Notes: generated by a model not told the origin, from the letters alone. Shown: positions 18,160 to 28,270, counted from the stretch's first letter. The stretch: 64,000 bases of DNA from an uncultured Paracoccaceae bacterium (GCA_947500825.1 CANMTR010000009.1:1-64000), one strand, 5' to 3'. Translations and numbers: made by a program.

Positions 18160-19272
18160 TCACAGGACCGCCGTCGGCTCCACGGCCTCGCGGTCCTGGG
18201 CCCGGCCCACGGCGAGGTTGGTGAGCGTCCCGGCATGGACGTTGAGGCCCGCGGCCAGGTGCGGATCGTCCTGGCAGGCCTGCTTCCAGCCCTTGTCTGC
18301 GATGTCGAGCATGAAGGGCATCGTCGCGTGGCCCAGCGCCTGGGTGGAGGTGCGCGGCACCGCGCCGGGCATGTTCGCCACGCAGTAATGCATGATCCCG
18401 TCCACCTCGAAGCTCGGGTCCTGGTGGGTGGTGGGTTTCGACGTCTCGAAGCAGCCGCCCTGGTCGATGGCCACGTCCACCAGCACCGCGCCGGGCTGCA
18501 TGGAGGCAAGCTGTTCGCGCATGATCAGCTTGGGCGCCGCGGCGCCGGGGATCAGCACCGCGCCCACGACCATGTCGGCTTCCGCGATCAGCTCGGCGGT
18601 GCCGGTGGCCGAGGCGTAGGCGGTCTTGAACGTGGAGCCGTAGATATCGTCGATGTAGCGCAGGCGCGGCAGCGAGCGGTCGAGCACGATGACGTTGGCG
18701 CCCATCCCCGCGGCCACACGCGCGGCGTTCAGCCCCACGACGCCGCCGCCGATCACCACCACGCGGGCGGGGAACACACCGGGCACGCCGCCCATCAGGA
18801 CGCCGCGGCCGCCATTGGCCTTCTGCAGGGTGTAGGCGCCCGCCTGGGGCGCGAGCCGCCCCGCCACCTCGGACATGGGCGCCAGGAGCGGGAGGCCGCC
18901 GGAGCGGTCCGTCACCGTCTCGTAGGCGATGCAGGTCGCCCCCGAGGCCACGAGGTCGTCGGTCTGCGCCCGGTCGGGGGCGAGGTGGAGGTAGGTGAAG
19001 AGGATCTGCCCCTCGGACAGCATCTTGCGCTCGTTCGCCTGCGGCTCCTTCACCTTCACCACGAGCTCGGCGGCGTCGAAGATCTCCTCCGCGGTGCCGA
19101 CGATCCGCGCGCCCGCGGCCTCGTAGTCGGCATCGGGGTAGCCCGCGCCCACGCCGGCGCCGGACTGGACAGCAACCTCGTGGCCGTGGGCCACGGCCTC
19201 GGCGGCGGCGGTGGGGGTCAGGCCGACGCGGTATTCCTGCGCCTTGATCTCGGTCGGGCAGCCGATCTTCAT
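18160..19272 (-). CDS. ald: Alanine dehydrogenase
   Basis: 370 aa, starting [20 protein letters not shown]. It converts L-alanine and NAD+ to pyruvate, ammonium and NADH. The substrate-site lysine is in VKVKEPQ and the catalytic histidine in [10 protein letters not shown]. The NAD-binding Rossmann segment is [17 protein letters not shown] with the acidic VLDRS. GGAGGA precedes the ATG. An Lrp/AsnC regulator is divergent 136 bases away, the classical ald-aldR arrangement, so alanine-responsive control is likely. Confidence 0.93.
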   Translation of the reverse strand: MKIGCPTEIKAQEYRVGLTPTAAAEAVAHGHEVAVQSGAGVGAGYPDADYEAAGARIVGTAEEIFDAAELVVKVKEPQANERKMLSEGQILFTYLHLAPDRAQTDDLVASGATCIAYETVTDRSGGLPLLAPMSEVAGRLAPQAGAYTLQKANGGRGVLMGGVPGVFPARVVVIGGGVVGLNAARVAAGMGANVIVLDRSLPRLRYIDDIYGSTFKTAYASATGTAELIAEADMVVGAVLIPGAAAPKLIMREQLASMQPGAVLVDVAIDQGGCFETSKPTTHQDPSFEVDGIMHYCVANMPGAVPRTSTQALGHATMPFMLDIADKGWKQACQDDPHLAAGLNVHAGTLTNLAVGRAQDREAVEPTAVL

Positions 19273-19408
19273 GCTCGTCCTCCTCTGTCTGGTGGTCGCC
19301 ACAAGGATATGCCGACCGTCGCGGAAGACGAATGCAAAATTCGCATCCCGACCCTCCTTCCGTGACAGGAGCTTGCGCCAGGAACCGGGTTCGCCGTAGA
19401 TCCTGCGC

Positions 19409-19870
19409 ATGATCGAGATGGACGAGACCGACCGGCGCATCCTGCGCCGCCTGCAGCGCGACGGCCGGCTGTCGAACGCCGAGTTGAGTGCCGCGGTGGC
19501 CCTCAGCCCGTCGGCGTGCCATCGCCGCGTGGCCCGGCTGGAGCGGGCCGGCGTGGTGGATCGCTACGTCGCCCTGCTCGACCGGGCGGCCATGGGCCGG
19601 CGCACCACCGTCTTCGTGGAGATCACGCTGGCGGGCCAGTCCGACGGCGCCTTCGACGCGTTCGAGGCCGCGGTGGGCCGGATCGCGGAGGTCCTGGAAT
19701 GTCACCTCATGGCGGGAACGGCGGATTACCTCCTGAAGGTCGTGGTGGACGATTCGGAGGATTTCGCCGCTCTTCACCGCCGCACGCTCGCCCGCCTGCC
19801 CGGGGTGGCCCGGATGACGTCGAGCTTCTCTCTCAGGCGCGTGCGGGAGACGACGGAACTGCCGGTCTAG
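19409..19870 (+). CDS. Lrp/AsnC-family regulator, probably of ald
   Basis: 153 aa. The N-terminal helix-turn-helix is seen in residues about 5-55 (ILRRLQRDGRLSNAELSAAV, SPSACHRRVARLERAG). The RAM ligand-binding domain follows, with ECHLMAGTADYLLKVVVDD. Family members activate or repress amino-acid genes on binding the amino acid. Its divergent position suggests that it acts as AldR on ald. Its 3' end overlaps the convergent hydrolase gene by 4 bases. Confidence 0.88.
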   Translation: MIEMDETDRRILRRLQRDGRLSNAELSAAVALSPSACHRRVARLERAGVVDRYVALLDRAAMGRRTTVFVEITLAGQSDGAFDAFEAAVGRIAEVLECHLMAGTADYLLKVVVDDSEDFAALHRRTLARLPGVARMTSSFSLRRVRETTELPV

Positions 19871-20709
19871 TCCCGCCCGAGAAAGTCGGCCACCAGGTCC
19901 AGCGCCGCGCACGCCTCGGGCAGCGCGTCGGGCCAGAGCGGCCACAAGTGCCACAGGCCCGGCCAGGCGCGGGCCGTCACGTCCGCCCCCGCAAGGCTCG
20001 CCTCGTGCGCCAGCAGCAGGCCGTCGTCCTGCAGGATCTCCGCCCCGGCGGTCAGGATCAGCGTGGGCGGCAACGCGCCCAGCTCTCCCAGGATCGGGGA
20101 AACCTCGGGGTCCCGCGGGTTGGCCTCGCCGAAGGCCATCCGGGCGAAGCCCCGGTCGCCTTCGTCGTCGTTCATGATGTCGCCTTCGCGCCCGCGGGTC
20201 GTGGAGCGTCCCGTTCGGTCGGTGTTGGGAGAGATCAGCGCCAGCCGCGTGACGCGGCCGGGGCGGCGGAACGCGAGGACCAGCGCGAGTTGCCCGCCCA
20301 CGCTGTCGCCGATCACCGGCACGGGGCCGCGGAGGGCATCGAGAACGGCGAGGCAGGCGTCGCGCTGGGTGGGCCAGACCCGCTCGGGGGCGAGCGGGTA
20401 GTCCGGCACCAGGATCCGGCACCCCGTTGCCTCGGCCACCCGGGTGATCGCGGCGGCGTGGGTATCGGGGGAGCCCAGCACCAGCCCCCCCCCGTGAAGC
20501 CACAGCGCCGGGGGGCCGTCCTCGGGTCCCGCGACGCCGCAGGGCACGCCGCCGATCGTCCGGCGCGGAAGGGGCGGGGCCTGGGAAAAAAGGCCCGCGA
20601 AAGCCGCGCGCATCTCCTCGGGCGATCCGGCGATCTCGGTGGAGGTGATCCTGTCGACGAGGGCATCGCGCGAGGACGCGAAGGGGGCCGGGGGCTGCGT
20701 ATCGGGCAT
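19867..20709 (-). CDS. Alpha/beta hydrolase (HSL-type esterase)
   Basis: 280 aa with no signal peptide. The oxyanion-hole motif LHGGGLVLG is near residue 71, the nucleophile is GDSVGG (Ser near 134), the acid is in AGAEILQDD and the histidine in GLWHLWPL. These define the hormone-sensitive-lipase-like group of cytoplasmic carboxylesterases; the natural ester is unknown. A TAAGT...ACTTA dyad around TTGACA lies just upstream (about 20729-20750) and could bind a TetR-type regulator. Confidence 0.82.
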   Translation of the reverse strand: MPDTQPPAPFASSRDALVDRITSTEIAGSPEEMRAAFAGLFSQAPPLPRRTIGGVPCGVAGPEDGPPALWLHGGGLVLGSPDTHAAAITRVAEATGCRILVPDYPLAPERVWPTQRDACLAVLDALRGPVPVIGDSVGGQLALVLAFRRPGRVTRLALISPNTDRTGRSTTRGREGDIMNDDEGDRGFARMAFGEANPRDPEVSPILGELGALPPTLILTAGAEILQDDGLLLAHEASLAGADVTARAWPGLWHLWPLWPDALPEACAALDLVADFLGRD

Positions 20710-20871
20710 CGGTGGGCGCTGGCTTCTCGTGTAAGTGTCAACCTGACTTAATCGATAGGCAGGGTCGGCGGATTTTTTTCCCGCAAGGCGTATGCGAGGC
20801 GTTAGGTTGCAGTCGCGCCATAGGCGTAGGCGGGGTACGACTTTCGATTACCTAAAAATTTTCCTCCGCCT

Positions 20872-21204
20872 TTACGCACCGCCATCCAGCCCGCCTTTGC
20901 GGGTCGCGAAGTAGATATAGAGCGGCAGGCCGCAACTGACTCCGATGCAGAACGTCGCAGGGATTGCGACCAGCCGAACCCTGTCGCGCCAGGTGGTGGG
21001 GTCGAGCAGGACCCACAAGGTCAGGCTCACGGCCGCGATCGTCAGATCCCAGACGAGCCCCGTGGTCGAGGCGTTGACGTACCACGCGTCGATCACCTCC
21101 CCCAGCCCGTTGCCCTGCCTCATATAGGCCACGAACCACGCCATCGGGTGGATCGCGCCCCAGGCGGCCAGCGCCAGGAACAAAAGCGGCAGGCGGCGCC
21201 TCAT
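20872..21204 (-). CDS. DUF2834 small membrane protein
   Basis: 110 aa with three hydrophobic segments (about residues 5-28, 50-68 and 78-100) and a LVWDLTIAAVSLTLWVLL stretch typical of DUF2834. No function is established for the family. Its ATG overlaps the stop of the small lipoprotein gene by ATGA, so it is the third gene of the argH operon. Confidence 0.75.
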   Translation of the reverse strand: MRRRLPLLFLALAAWGAIHPMAWFVAYMRQGNGLGEVIDAWYVNASTTGLVWDLTIAAVSLTLWVLLDPTTWRDRVRLVAIPATFCIGVSCGLPLYIYFATRKGGLDGGA

Positions 21205-21359
21205 GGCGGCGGTACCGACACGCCGAACTTCCCCTCACCGGAGACGTCGATCGACACGCCGGTTCCGGAGGTCTCGATCCCCGGCGTGACCGGCGCCGGC
21301 GGGGCGGCCTGGCCGCAGGCCGCAGCCATCAGGATCGTCGCGAGAGCGGCGTATCTCAT
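21201..21359 (-). CDS. Small lipoprotein of unknown function in the argH operon
   Basis: 52 aa. [16 protein letters not shown] is a lipoprotein signal with the lipobox cysteine at position 15. The short mature part is proline-rich, then [12 protein letters not shown]-like sequence. Both ends overlap neighbours (argH TGA/ATG and ATG/TGA with DUF2834), so it is translated from the argH message. The combination argH, small lipoprotein, DUF2834 and divergent tlpA recurs, as I recall it, in related bacteria. No function can be assigned. Confidence 0.7.
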   Translation of the reverse strand: MRYAALATILMAAACGQAAPPAPVTPGIETSGTGVSIDVSGEGKFGVSVPPP

Positions 21360-22747
21360 CGGCTGCGGGTCCTCCATCGGTCGATCTGGTCGCGCACGTT
21401 GGCCGGCGCGGTTCCGCCGTAGGATGTGCGGCTGGCGACCGAATTGTCCACGCCGAGGACGTCGTAGACGCCCTCGGTGATCGCCCCGTTCACCTGTCGC
21501 ATCTCCGCGAGGGTCAGGTCGGGCAGGTCGCGGCCCGTGCGCTCGGCCAGGGCCACCAGGCTCCCGGTGGCGTGGTGCGCCTCGCGGAAGGGCAGGCCCG
21601 CCTCGCGCACCAGCCAGTCGGCGAGGTCGGTCGCGGTGGAGAAGCCGTGGCCCGCGGCGGCGCGCAGCGCGTCGGCGTTCGCGGCCATGTCGGCCACCAT
21701 GCCCGTCATCGCGGCGAGCGACAGCGACAGGGTGTCGGCGGCGTCGAAGACCTGCTCCTTGTCCTCCTGCATGTCCTTGGAATAGGCCAGCGGCAGGCCC
21801 TTCATCACCATCAGGAGCGCCGATTGCGCGCCGAAGATGCGCCCGATCTTGGCCCGGATCAGCTCGGCCGCGTCGGGGTTCTTCTTCTGCGGCATGATGG
21901 ACGAGCCGGTGGAGAAGCGGTCCGACAGGGCGACGAAGCGGAACTGGGCCGACGACCAGATCACCAGCTCTTCGGCCAGGCGGCTGAGATGCATGGCGCA
22001 GATCGAGGCGGCGGAGAGGTAGTCGAGCGCGAAGTCGCGGTCCGAGACCGCGTCGAGGGAGTTGGCGCAGGGGCGGTCGAACCCGAGCGCCGAGGCCGTC
22101 GCCTCGCGGTCGATGGGGAACGACGTGCCCGCCAGCGCCGCGGCCCCCAGGGGGCATTCGTTCATCCGTGTGCGGGCATCGCGGAAGCGCGAGGCGTCGC
22201 GGCCCAGCATCTCCACGTAGGCCAGCATGTGATGGCCCCAGGTCACGGGCTGGGCGGTCTGGAGGTGGGTGAAGCCGGGCATGACCCAGTCCGCGCCCTG
22301 CTCGGCCTGGGCCAGGAGCGCCTCCTGCAGGGCCTCGATCCCCGCGAGCGCCTCGTCGCAGCGTTCCCGCGTCCAGAGGCGGAAGTCGGTGGCGACCTGG
22401 TCGTTGCGCGACCGGGCCGTGTGCAGGCGCCCTGCGGCGTCGCCGATGAGCTCGCGCAGGCGCGCCTCCACGTTCATGTGGATGTCCTCGAGCGCGGGGG
22501 AGAAGTCGAAGGTGCCGCCCTCGATCTCTGACAAGACGGTGAGAAGCCCTTCCCGGATGGCGTCGGCGTCCTTATCCGTCAGGATACCTTGCGCGGCGAG
22601 CATCGCGGCGTGGGCGCGGGAGCCTTCGATGTCCTGGGGCGCGAGGCGGCGGTCGTAGCCGATCGAGGCGTTGATCGCCTCCATGATCGCGTCGGGACCG
22701 CCGGCGAATCGGCCGCCCCACATGGCGTTCGAGGTGCTGTCGGACAT
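21356..22747 (-). CDS. argH: Argininosuccinate lyase
   Basis: 463 aa, the normal family length. It performs the last step of arginine synthesis, argininosuccinate to arginine and fumarate. The fumarase/aspartase signature [12 protein letters not shown] is present near residue 281, along with the N-terminal [11 protein letters not shown] and [10 protein letters not shown]. It starts at 22747 and is divergent from tlpA with a 27-base gap. It is translationally coupled to the next small gene. Confidence 0.97.
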   Translation of the reverse strand: MSDSTSNAMWGGRFAGGPDAIMEAINASIGYDRRLAPQDIEGSRAHAAMLAAQGILTDKDADAIREGLLTVLSEIEGGTFDFSPALEDIHMNVEARLRELIGDAAGRLHTARSRNDQVATDFRLWTRERCDEALAGIEALQEALLAQAEQGADWVMPGFTHLQTAQPVTWGHHMLAYVEMLGRDASRFRDARTRMNECPLGAAALAGTSFPIDREATASALGFDRPCANSLDAVSDRDFALDYLSAASICAMHLSRLAEELVIWSSAQFRFVALSDRFSTGSSIMPQKKNPDAAELIRAKIGRIFGAQSALLMVMKGLPLAYSKDMQEDKEQVFDAADTLSLSLAAMTGMVADMAANADALRAAAGHGFSTATDLADWLVREAGLPFREAHHATGSLVALAERTGRDLPDLTLAEMRQVNGAITEGVYDVLGVDNSVASRTSYGGTAPANVRDQIDRWRTRSR

Positions 22748-22774
22748 CTGGGAAACGACCTTTTGGGAGGGATC

Positions 22775-23320
22775 ATGAAAGCCTTCGCCGCCGTTCTGTA
22801 TCTGGGCCTCGCGACCGCTGCAAACGCGCAAGGGGCGCTGGAGGGCGTCCCGCTCGAGGGGGACATGCGCAAGCTCGACGTCGCGCAGACGCCCCGCGAG
22901 GTGCCCGCAATCGCCATGCAGACGCCGGACAACCGTCCCGTCAGCCTGTCGGACTATGCCGGCCGCCCCGTGATCCTGAATTTCTGGGCCACCTGGTGCG
23001 CGCCCTGCCGCGAGGAGATGCCCGCGCTCGACGCGGTGGCGGCCGAGGGCGAGGTGGCGGTCGTCACCCTGGCCACCGGGCGCAACACCGTGGACGGGAT
23101 CGAGCGCTTCTTCGAGGAGGAGGGGATCGAGGAGTTGCCGATCCTGCTCGACCCCTCCCAGGCCGCGGCGCGGGAGATGTCGGTGCTGGGGCTGCCCGTC
23201 ACGGTGCTGATCGACGCCGAGGGGCGAGAGGTGGCCCGGCTGACCGGCGGGGCGGAGTGGGACGCGCCCGAGGCGGAGGCGGTGCTGGACGCGCTCAAGG
23301 AGGCCGCCGGGACGCCTTGA
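22775..23320 (+). CDS. TlpA-like thiol:disulfide oxidoreductase
   Basis: 181 aa. Signal peptide about residues 1-19 ([16 protein letters not shown]). The thioredoxin fold has active site W74-C75-A-P-C78 and cis-proline segment [13 protein letters not shown]. It is a periplasmic TlpA/redoxin-type reductant, probably for cytochrome c or Cu centre maturation. GGGAGG lies before the ATG. Divergence from argH with this short spacer is a common alphaproteobacterial arrangement. Confidence 0.88.
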   Translation: MKAFAAVLYLGLATAANAQGALEGVPLEGDMRKLDVAQTPREVPAIAMQTPDNRPVSLSDYAGRPVILNFWATWCAPCREEMPALDAVAAEGEVAVVTLATGRNTVDGIERFFEEEGIEELPILLDPSQAAAREMSVLGLPVTVLIDAEGREVARLTGGAEWDAPEAEAVLDALKEAAGTP

Positions 23321-23371
23321 CACGCGCCGTGGCGGGGCCATGTAGCATCGGCCCCTTCAAGGTCAGCTTCC

Positions 23372-23740
23372 ATGGATCCCGTCGCCCCCGTGCTCATCGC
23401 CGCCGCCGCGTTCGGCGGCTATATCAGTTTCTTCCGCTCCCGGCGGCGTCTGAACGACGCGCGCACGGTGGAGGCGGCGTGGCTGGCCACCTATCCCGGC
23501 GACGAGGTGCGCGGCACGGTCCTGTCACAGGACGGCCGCGCGGCGCTGGTGGAGACGGCCTGGGGCACCGGCCTCGTGTGCAGGGGCGGCGACGTGGCGC
23601 GCCGGCTCGACCGGGCGAGCACGGAGGTGGACGACACCGGCCTGCTGATCCGGCTGCCGGACCTGGACACGCCGCGCATCCACCTGCGGCTGGCGCCCGG
23701 CGAGGCGGCCCTGTGGCAGGAGCGGATCGAGACCGCGTGA
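23372..23740 (+). CDS. Hypothetical membrane-anchored protein
   Basis: 122 aa, no family recognised. One N-terminal hydrophobic segment (residues about 4-22, VAPVLIAAAAFGGYISFF) is followed by RSRRR and a soluble part rich in short beta-like stretches (GTVLSQDGRAALVETAWG, GLLIRLPDLDTPRIHLRL). It is 51 bases after tlpA in the same direction, so possibly co-transcribed. GTTCAGCTTCC before the ATG gives no strong ribosome binding site. Confidence 0.6.
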   Translation: MDPVAPVLIAAAAFGGYISFFRSRRRLNDARTVEAAWLATYPGDEVRGTVLSQDGRAALVETAWGTGLVCRGGDVARRLDRASTEVDDTGLLIRLPDLDTPRIHLRLAPGEAALWQERIETA

Positions 23741-23753
23741 GGGGCCGCGCGCC

Positions 23754-24611
23754 TCAGAGCGCGGATTTCAGGCTTTCGTCGAGGTAGATCTCGCGCAGGC
23801 GGCGCGCGACGGGGCCCGGCGCGCCGTCGCCCACGGCGCGGCCGTCGATCCGGGTCACCGCGGTGACGAAGGACGACGCGGAGGTGACGAAGGCCTCGTC
23901 GGCGGCCTGCGCCTCCTCCACCGTGAAGGCGCGCTCCTCGACCTTCATCTGGGCCTCGCGGGCGAAGCGCAGGACCGCCGAGCGGGTGATGCCGTGCAGG
24001 ATCTCCGATCCGAGCTGGCGGGTGACGATCGTGCCGTTCTTGACGATGTAGGCGTTGTTGGAGGTCCCTTCGGTCACGGCGCCGTCCTCGACCATCCAGG
24101 CGTCGTCGGCGCCCCGGGCGCGGGCCTCCATCTTGGCCATGGAGGGGTAGAGGAGCTGCACCGTCTTGATGTCGCGCCGGTCCCAGCGCAGGTCGGGCAG
24201 GGTGACGACGCTGAGGCCCGTGCGGGATTGGGGGCTGTCGGCGAGGCCGGGCTTGGACTGGGTGAACAGGACCACGGTCTGGGGCGTGTCCGCGTCCGGG
24301 TAGGCGAAGTCGCGGTCGGCCGCGCCACGGGTGACCTGGAGATAGACGAGCCCGTCCTCGATCCGGTTGTCGGCCACGAGGCGGCGGTGGATCTCCAGGA
24401 GGGCGTCGCGGGCCAGCGGCACGGGCATGTCGAGCTCGGACAGGGACCGCTCCAGCCGCGCGGCGTGGCCGTCGAAATCCACGAGCCGGCCGCCTAAGAC
24501 GCTGGTGACCTCGTAGACGCCGTCGGCGAAGAGGAAGCCGCGGTCGAACACCGACACCGTCGCCGCCTCCTCGGGGACGAACTCGCCGTTGACGTAGACG
24601 GTACGGGACAT
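23754..24611 (-). CDS. D-amino acid aminotransferase (class IV)
   Basis: 285 aa, fold-type IV PLP enzyme. VYVNGEFVPEEAATVSVFDR is the family's N-terminus. The PLP lysine is in RRDIKTVQLL near residue 144, and the cofactor phosphate region is EDGAVTEGTSNNAYIV. RDIKTVQLL followed by AKMEAR is characteristic of D-alanine transaminase (DAAT), which interconverts D-alanine and D-glutamate with their keto acids for peptidoglycan precursors. Branched-chain aminotransferase activity is a less likely alternative. Confidence 0.85.
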   Translation of the reverse strand: MSRTVYVNGEFVPEEAATVSVFDRGFLFADGVYEVTSVLGGRLVDFDGHAARLERSLSELDMPVPLARDALLEIHRRLVADNRIEDGLVYLQVTRGAADRDFAYPDADTPQTVVLFTQSKPGLADSPQSRTGLSVVTLPDLRWDRRDIKTVQLLYPSMAKMEARARGADDAWMVEDGAVTEGTSNNAYIVKNGTIVTRQLGSEILHGITRSAVLRFAREAQMKVEERAFTVEEAQAADEAFVTSASSFVTAVTRIDGRAVGDGAPGPVARRLREIYLDESLKSAL

Positions 24612-24809
24612 CGCGCTCTCCTTTTCGGGCTCGCGTCCGGGTGTCGGCCAGAGCGGCGGCCCGGTCAAGGCGCAGACCCCGCCCGGAGGCGCGGATCGCG
24701 GGGGCGGGGCCATGCGTATTGCGGAAAGCGGAGAAGACGTGTTGCGCGGGGATGCGGAACTATCTACCGCTTGCGGCGACGCGAGAGACACATTGTTGCG
24801 AGGAAAATC

Positions 24810-25769
24810 ATGTCCTTCCGTATCCAGCCGACGCCGCCCGCGCGCCCCAACCGCTGCCAGCTCTTCGGGCCGGGCTCGCGGCCCGCGATCTTCGAGAAGA
24901 TGGCGGCGTCGGAGGCGGACGTGATCAACCTCGACCTCGAGGACAGCGTCGGCCCCGACGACAAGGACGCGGCGCGGCGCAACATCGTGGAGGCGATCGG
25001 GGACGTGGACTGGGGCACCAAGCACCTGTCGGTGCGGATCAACGCGCTCGACACGCCCTACTGGTACCGCGACGTCGTGGACCTGCTGGAGAACGCCTCC
25101 GACCGGCTGGACCAGATCATGATCCCCAAGGTGGGCAACGCCGCCGACCTCTATGCCGTGGACGCGCTGGCGAGCGCGGTGGAAGCGGCAAAGGGGCGGG
25201 GCAAGCGCATCGCCTTCGAGGTCATCATCGAGACGGCGGCGGGGCTGTCGAACGTCCACGAGATCGCGGGCGCCACGCCGCGGCTGCAGGCCATGAGCCT
25301 GGGGGCCGCGGACTATGCCGCGTCGATGGGGATGGCGACGACGGGGATCGGGGGCACCCAGGAGAGCTACTACATGCTCCACGAGGGGCAGAAATACTGG
25401 GGCGACCCGTGGCACTGGGTGCAGACGGCCATCGTCGCGGCCTGCCGCACCCACGGGGTGCTGCCCGTGGACGGGCCGTTCGGCGACTTCTCCGACGAGG
25501 AGGGGTTCCGCGCCCAGGCCTGGCGCTCGGCCACGCTGGGCATGGTGGGCAAGTGGGCGATCCACCCAAAGCAGGTGGCGGTGTGCAACGAGGTGTTCAC
25601 GCCCTCGGACGCGGCGGTGACCGAGGCGCGCGAGATCCTGGAGGCCATGGAGAAGGCCAAGCGCGACGGTCAGGGTGCCGCCACCTACAAGGGCCGGCTG
25701 GTGGACCTGGCCTCGATCCGGCAGGCGGAGGTGATCGTGCGCCAGTCGGAGATGATCGCCGCGCGCTAG
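24810..25769 (+). CDS. mcl1: L-malyl-CoA/beta-methylmalyl-CoA lyase
   Basis: 319 aa, CitE/HpcH family. It is very close to Rhodobacter Mcl1 as I remember it: MSFRIQPTPPARPNRCQLFG, VINLDLEDSV with the metal/CoA acidic residues, AMSLGAADYAASMG and MVGKWAIHPKQV. It cleaves malyl-CoA and methylmalyl-CoA to glyoxylate plus acetyl-CoA or propionyl-CoA in the ethylmalonyl-CoA pathway. The ATG at 24810 follows GCGAGGAAAATC; an upstream in-frame ATG at 24771 is not preferred. Confidence 0.92.
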   Translation: MSFRIQPTPPARPNRCQLFGPGSRPAIFEKMAASEADVINLDLEDSVGPDDKDAARRNIVEAIGDVDWGTKHLSVRINALDTPYWYRDVVDLLENASDRLDQIMIPKVGNAADLYAVDALASAVEAAKGRGKRIAFEVIIETAAGLSNVHEIAGATPRLQAMSLGAADYAASMGMATTGIGGTQESYYMLHEGQKYWGDPWHWVQTAIVAACRTHGVLPVDGPFGDFSDEEGFRAQAWRSATLGMVGKWAIHPKQVAVCNEVFTPSDAAVTEAREILEAMEKAKRDGQGAATYKGRLVDLASIRQAEVIVRQSEMIAAR

Positions 25770-25773
25770 GGCC

Positions 25774-27078
25774 TCATTCCGCCGAGATGAGGTGGAAGAA
25801 GGTGCCCGTGACATGGCCGCGCCGCGAGCCGGTCTCGGGCACCGGGTTGCCGTCGGCGTCGGTCACGTCGGCCAGCGGCGCGTCGGGCATCTCCAGGATC
25901 GTGGAGTAGTGGAACTCGTGGCCCCGGAGTGCGGCGCCCGGCGCGAGGCCGGGCATGGGCGCGCGAAGCGTGGCGCGGCGGTAGCCCAGGTGGAACTTGC
26001 GTTTCTCGTAACTGGTGGAGAGGCCGAGAAGCCCGGCCATGCGGTGCGTGGTGCCGTCCTTGTCGGTGAGGCTCTCCCCCAGCGCCATGTAGCCGCCGCA
26101 TTCGCCGTGGACGGGGCGCGTCTCGGCATGGGCGCGCAGCCCGTCGCGGAAGGCGGTGGCGGCGGCGAGGCGGCCCGCGTGAAGCTCGGGGTAGCCGCCC
26201 GGCAGCCAGACGAGGTCGGCGCGGGGGTCGGGGGCCTCGTCGGCCAGGGGGGAGAAGGGCAGGATCTCGGCGCCGGCGTCGTGCCAGCCCTCCAGCAGGT
26301 GGGGATAGGTGAAGGAGAAGGCCGCGTCGCGGGCGATGGCGATGCGCTGGGCGGGGGGCTTCGGGAGCGGACCGGGGGCGGGCTCGGCGCCCGCGCGGGC
26401 GGCGGCGCGGATGGCGCCCAGGTCCACGTGCGCGCGCAGGAAGTCGGCGTAGGTGGCGATGGCCGCGTCGAGGTCGGGGTGCTCGGCGGCCTGGATCAGC
26501 CCGAGGTGTCGCTCAGGCAGGGCGAGGTCGCCGCGCCGGGGCAGGACGCCCAGCACGGGAAGCCGCGTGCGCTCCATCCCGAGCCGGATCAGGCGCTCGT
26601 GGCGGGGCGAGGCGACGCGGTTCAGGATCACGCCCGCGATCGCCAGGTCGGGGCGGTAGGCGGCGAAGCCCATGGCGGTGGCCGCCGCCGACTGGGCCTG
26701 GCCGCCCGCGTCGATCACCAGGATCACCGGCCAGCCCATGCGCGCGGCCGTCTCGGCCGAGGCGCCGAAGCCGGTGGCGCCTTGCGTGGCGACGCCGTCG
26801 TAGAGGCCCATGGAGCCCTCCGCGAGGCAGATGTCGGCGCCCGCCCCGCGGGAGGCGATGGCGCCCAGGAGGCCCTCGTCCATGGCCCAGGTGTCGAGGT
26901 TGAACGACGGGCGCCCGGCGGCGGCCAGGTGAAAGGCGGGGTCGATGTAGTCGGGGCCGGACTTGAAGGGCTGGACGGCGAGCCCGTCGTCGCTGAGCGC
27001 GCGCAGCAGGCCCAGCATCACGGTGGTCTTGCCGGTGCCCGACGCGGGGGCGGAGACGAGGAGGCCGGGGGGGAGCAT
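25774..27078 (-). CDS. cobB: Hydrogenobyrinic acid a,c-diamide synthase (cobyrinate amidase)
   Basis: 434 aa. The N-terminal P-loop domain starts LLVSAPASGTGKTTVMLGLL; the C-terminal class I glutamine amidotransferase-like domain holds the nucleophile in VHGECGGYMALG. It amidates side chains a and c of hydrogenobyrinic acid, using glutamine and ATP. It is the last gene of cobL-cobE-cobM-cobB and converges on mcl1 with a 4-base gap; the 44-base gap after cobM is the largest inside the unit. Confidence 0.94.
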   Translation of the reverse strand: MLPPGLLVSAPASGTGKTTVMLGLLRALSDDGLAVQPFKSGPDYIDPAFHLAAAGRPSFNLDTWAMDEGLLGAIASRGAGADICLAEGSMGLYDGVATQGATGFGASAETAARMGWPVILVIDAGGQAQSAAATAMGFAAYRPDLAIAGVILNRVASPRHERLIRLGMERTRLPVLGVLPRRGDLALPERHLGLIQAAEHPDLDAAIATYADFLRAHVDLGAIRAAARAGAEPAPGPLPKPPAQRIAIARDAAFSFTYPHLLEGWHDAGAEILPFSPLADEAPDPRADLVWLPGGYPELHAGRLAAATAFRDGLRAHAETRPVHGECGGYMALGESLTDKDGTTHRMAGLLGLSTSYEKRKFHLGYRRATLRAPMPGLAPGAALRGHEFHYSTILEMPDAPLADVTDADGNPVPETGSRRGHVTGTFFHLISAE

Positions 27079-27122
27079 GGGGGCCCTTTCTTGGATGTCG
27101 TGCGGGGGCTGACGATGCGGCG

Positions 27123-27911
27123 TCAGTCGCCGGTCCAGCCGGCCCAGGGGCTGTCGGCGGACTGGGGGCGGTAGCGGCGGTCGTAGTCGGGGGCGTAGAG
27201 GCGCGAGTCGTCGAACTCCTCCGCGTCGAGGGCGGGGCCCACGAGGATGAGGGCGGTGCGGGTGACGCCGGGGTCGAGGCGGGACTCCACCGTGGACAGG
27301 GTGGCGCGCAGGATGCGCTCGTCGGGCCAGGAGGCGCGGAAGACGACCGCGACGGGGCAGCCGGGGCCGTAATGGGGCGCAAGGTCGGCCACCACCGCGC
27401 GGAGGTTGGCGATGGAAAGGTGGATGGCCAGCGTCGCGCCGGTGGCGGCGAAGTTGGCGAGGCTCTCGCCCTCGGGCATGGACGAGGCGCGGCCGGGCGT
27501 TCGGGTCAGGACCACCGATTGCGCGATGCCAGGCAGGGTCAGCTCGGTGCCGAGCGCGGCGGCGGCGGCGGAGAAGGACGGCACCCCCGGCGTGACGGTG
27601 AAGGGGACGCCCATGCGCCGCAGGCGGCGCACCTGTTCGCCCATGGCCGACCAGACCGAGAGGTCGCCCGAGTGGAGGCGGGCGATGTCGTGGCCCGCCG
27701 CGTGGGCGGTCTCGACCTCGGCCATGATGGCGTCGAGGTCGAGGGCGGCGGTGTTCACGATGCGCGCGCCTTCGGGGCAATGGGCGAGGATGGCCTCCGG
27801 GACCAGGGAGCCTGCGTAGAGGCAGACGGGGCAGGACGCGATCAGGTCGCGGCCGCGCAGGGTCAGGAGGTCGGGGGCGCCGGGGCCGGCGCCGATGAAG
27901 TGCAGGGTCAT
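27123..27911 (-). CDS. cobM: Precorrin-4 C11-methyltransferase
   Basis: 262 aa, uroporphyrin-III C/tetrapyrrole methylase fold. It has [46 protein letters not shown] and [16 protein letters not shown], which distinguish CobM/CbiF from other corrin methylases. It transfers a methyl from SAM to C11. The ATG overlaps the stop of cobE (ATGA). Confidence 0.95.
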   Translation of the reverse strand: MTLHFIGAGPGAPDLLTLRGRDLIASCPVCLYAGSLVPEAILAHCPEGARIVNTAALDLDAIMAEVETAHAAGHDIARLHSGDLSVWSAMGEQVRRLRRMGVPFTVTPGVPSFSAAAAALGTELTLPGIAQSVVLTRTPGRASSMPEGESLANFAATGATLAIHLSIANLRAVVADLAPHYGPGCPVAVVFRASWPDERILRATLSTVESRLDPGVTRTALILVGPALDAEEFDDSRLYAPDYDRRYRPQSADSPWAGWTGD

Positions 27912-28270
27912 GGATCGGACCTTTCGGCGAGGGCGCAGGTGGCCATGCGGTCGGCGGAGATGCAACGGGGCCCGAGGAGCCGCGCGCCGGGGCCGGCGGC
28001 GGCCAGCGCCGCGGCCTCGGCCAGGCTGCCGGTGCCCCGGGCGGCGAGGGAGGCCGTCGAGCGGGTGGCGGTGGGCCAGCCGGCGAGGTCTGCGGCCGGA
28101 ACCGCGTGGACGGGCAGGCCTAGATACCCGGCCATGCCGCGGAAGGCGGGGGCGGCGGCCTTGTCGGCGGCGGTGGCCACCGCGCCCGGCGCGCCACCGG
28201 TCCGCGCCAGCGCGTCGCGCAGCGAGGCGGCCGTGGCGCCGGCGCGGAAGCCGAACCCCGCGACGATCAT
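27908..28270 (-). CDS. cobE: Cobalamin biosynthesis protein CobE (CbiG C-terminal domain)
   Basis: 120 aa, starting [20 protein letters not shown], the CobE/GbiG C-terminal family. Its precise role in the aerobic pathway is unsettled; it is needed for cobalamin synthesis in Pseudomonas denitrificans. The start at 28270 is preferred because homologues begin with MIVAGFG-type sequence, but it lies inside an array of near-identical GTGATCGTCGC/ATGATCGTCGC repeats, so earlier GTG or ATG starts cannot be excluded. The stop overlaps the cobM ATG. Confidence 0.82.
   Translation of the reverse strand: MIVAGFGFRAGATAASLRDALARTGGAPGAVATAADKAAAPAFRGMAGYLGLPVHAVPAADLAGWPTATRSTASLAARGTGSLAEAAALAAAGPGARLLGPRCISADRMATCALAERSDP

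Noticed and set aside
24771-24809. Upstream in-frame ATG for the malyl-CoA lyase
   Set aside because: The ATG at 24810 has a good GAGG ribosome binding site and matches the known Mcl1 N-terminus; the earlier ATG adds an Arg-rich extension with no parallel in the family.
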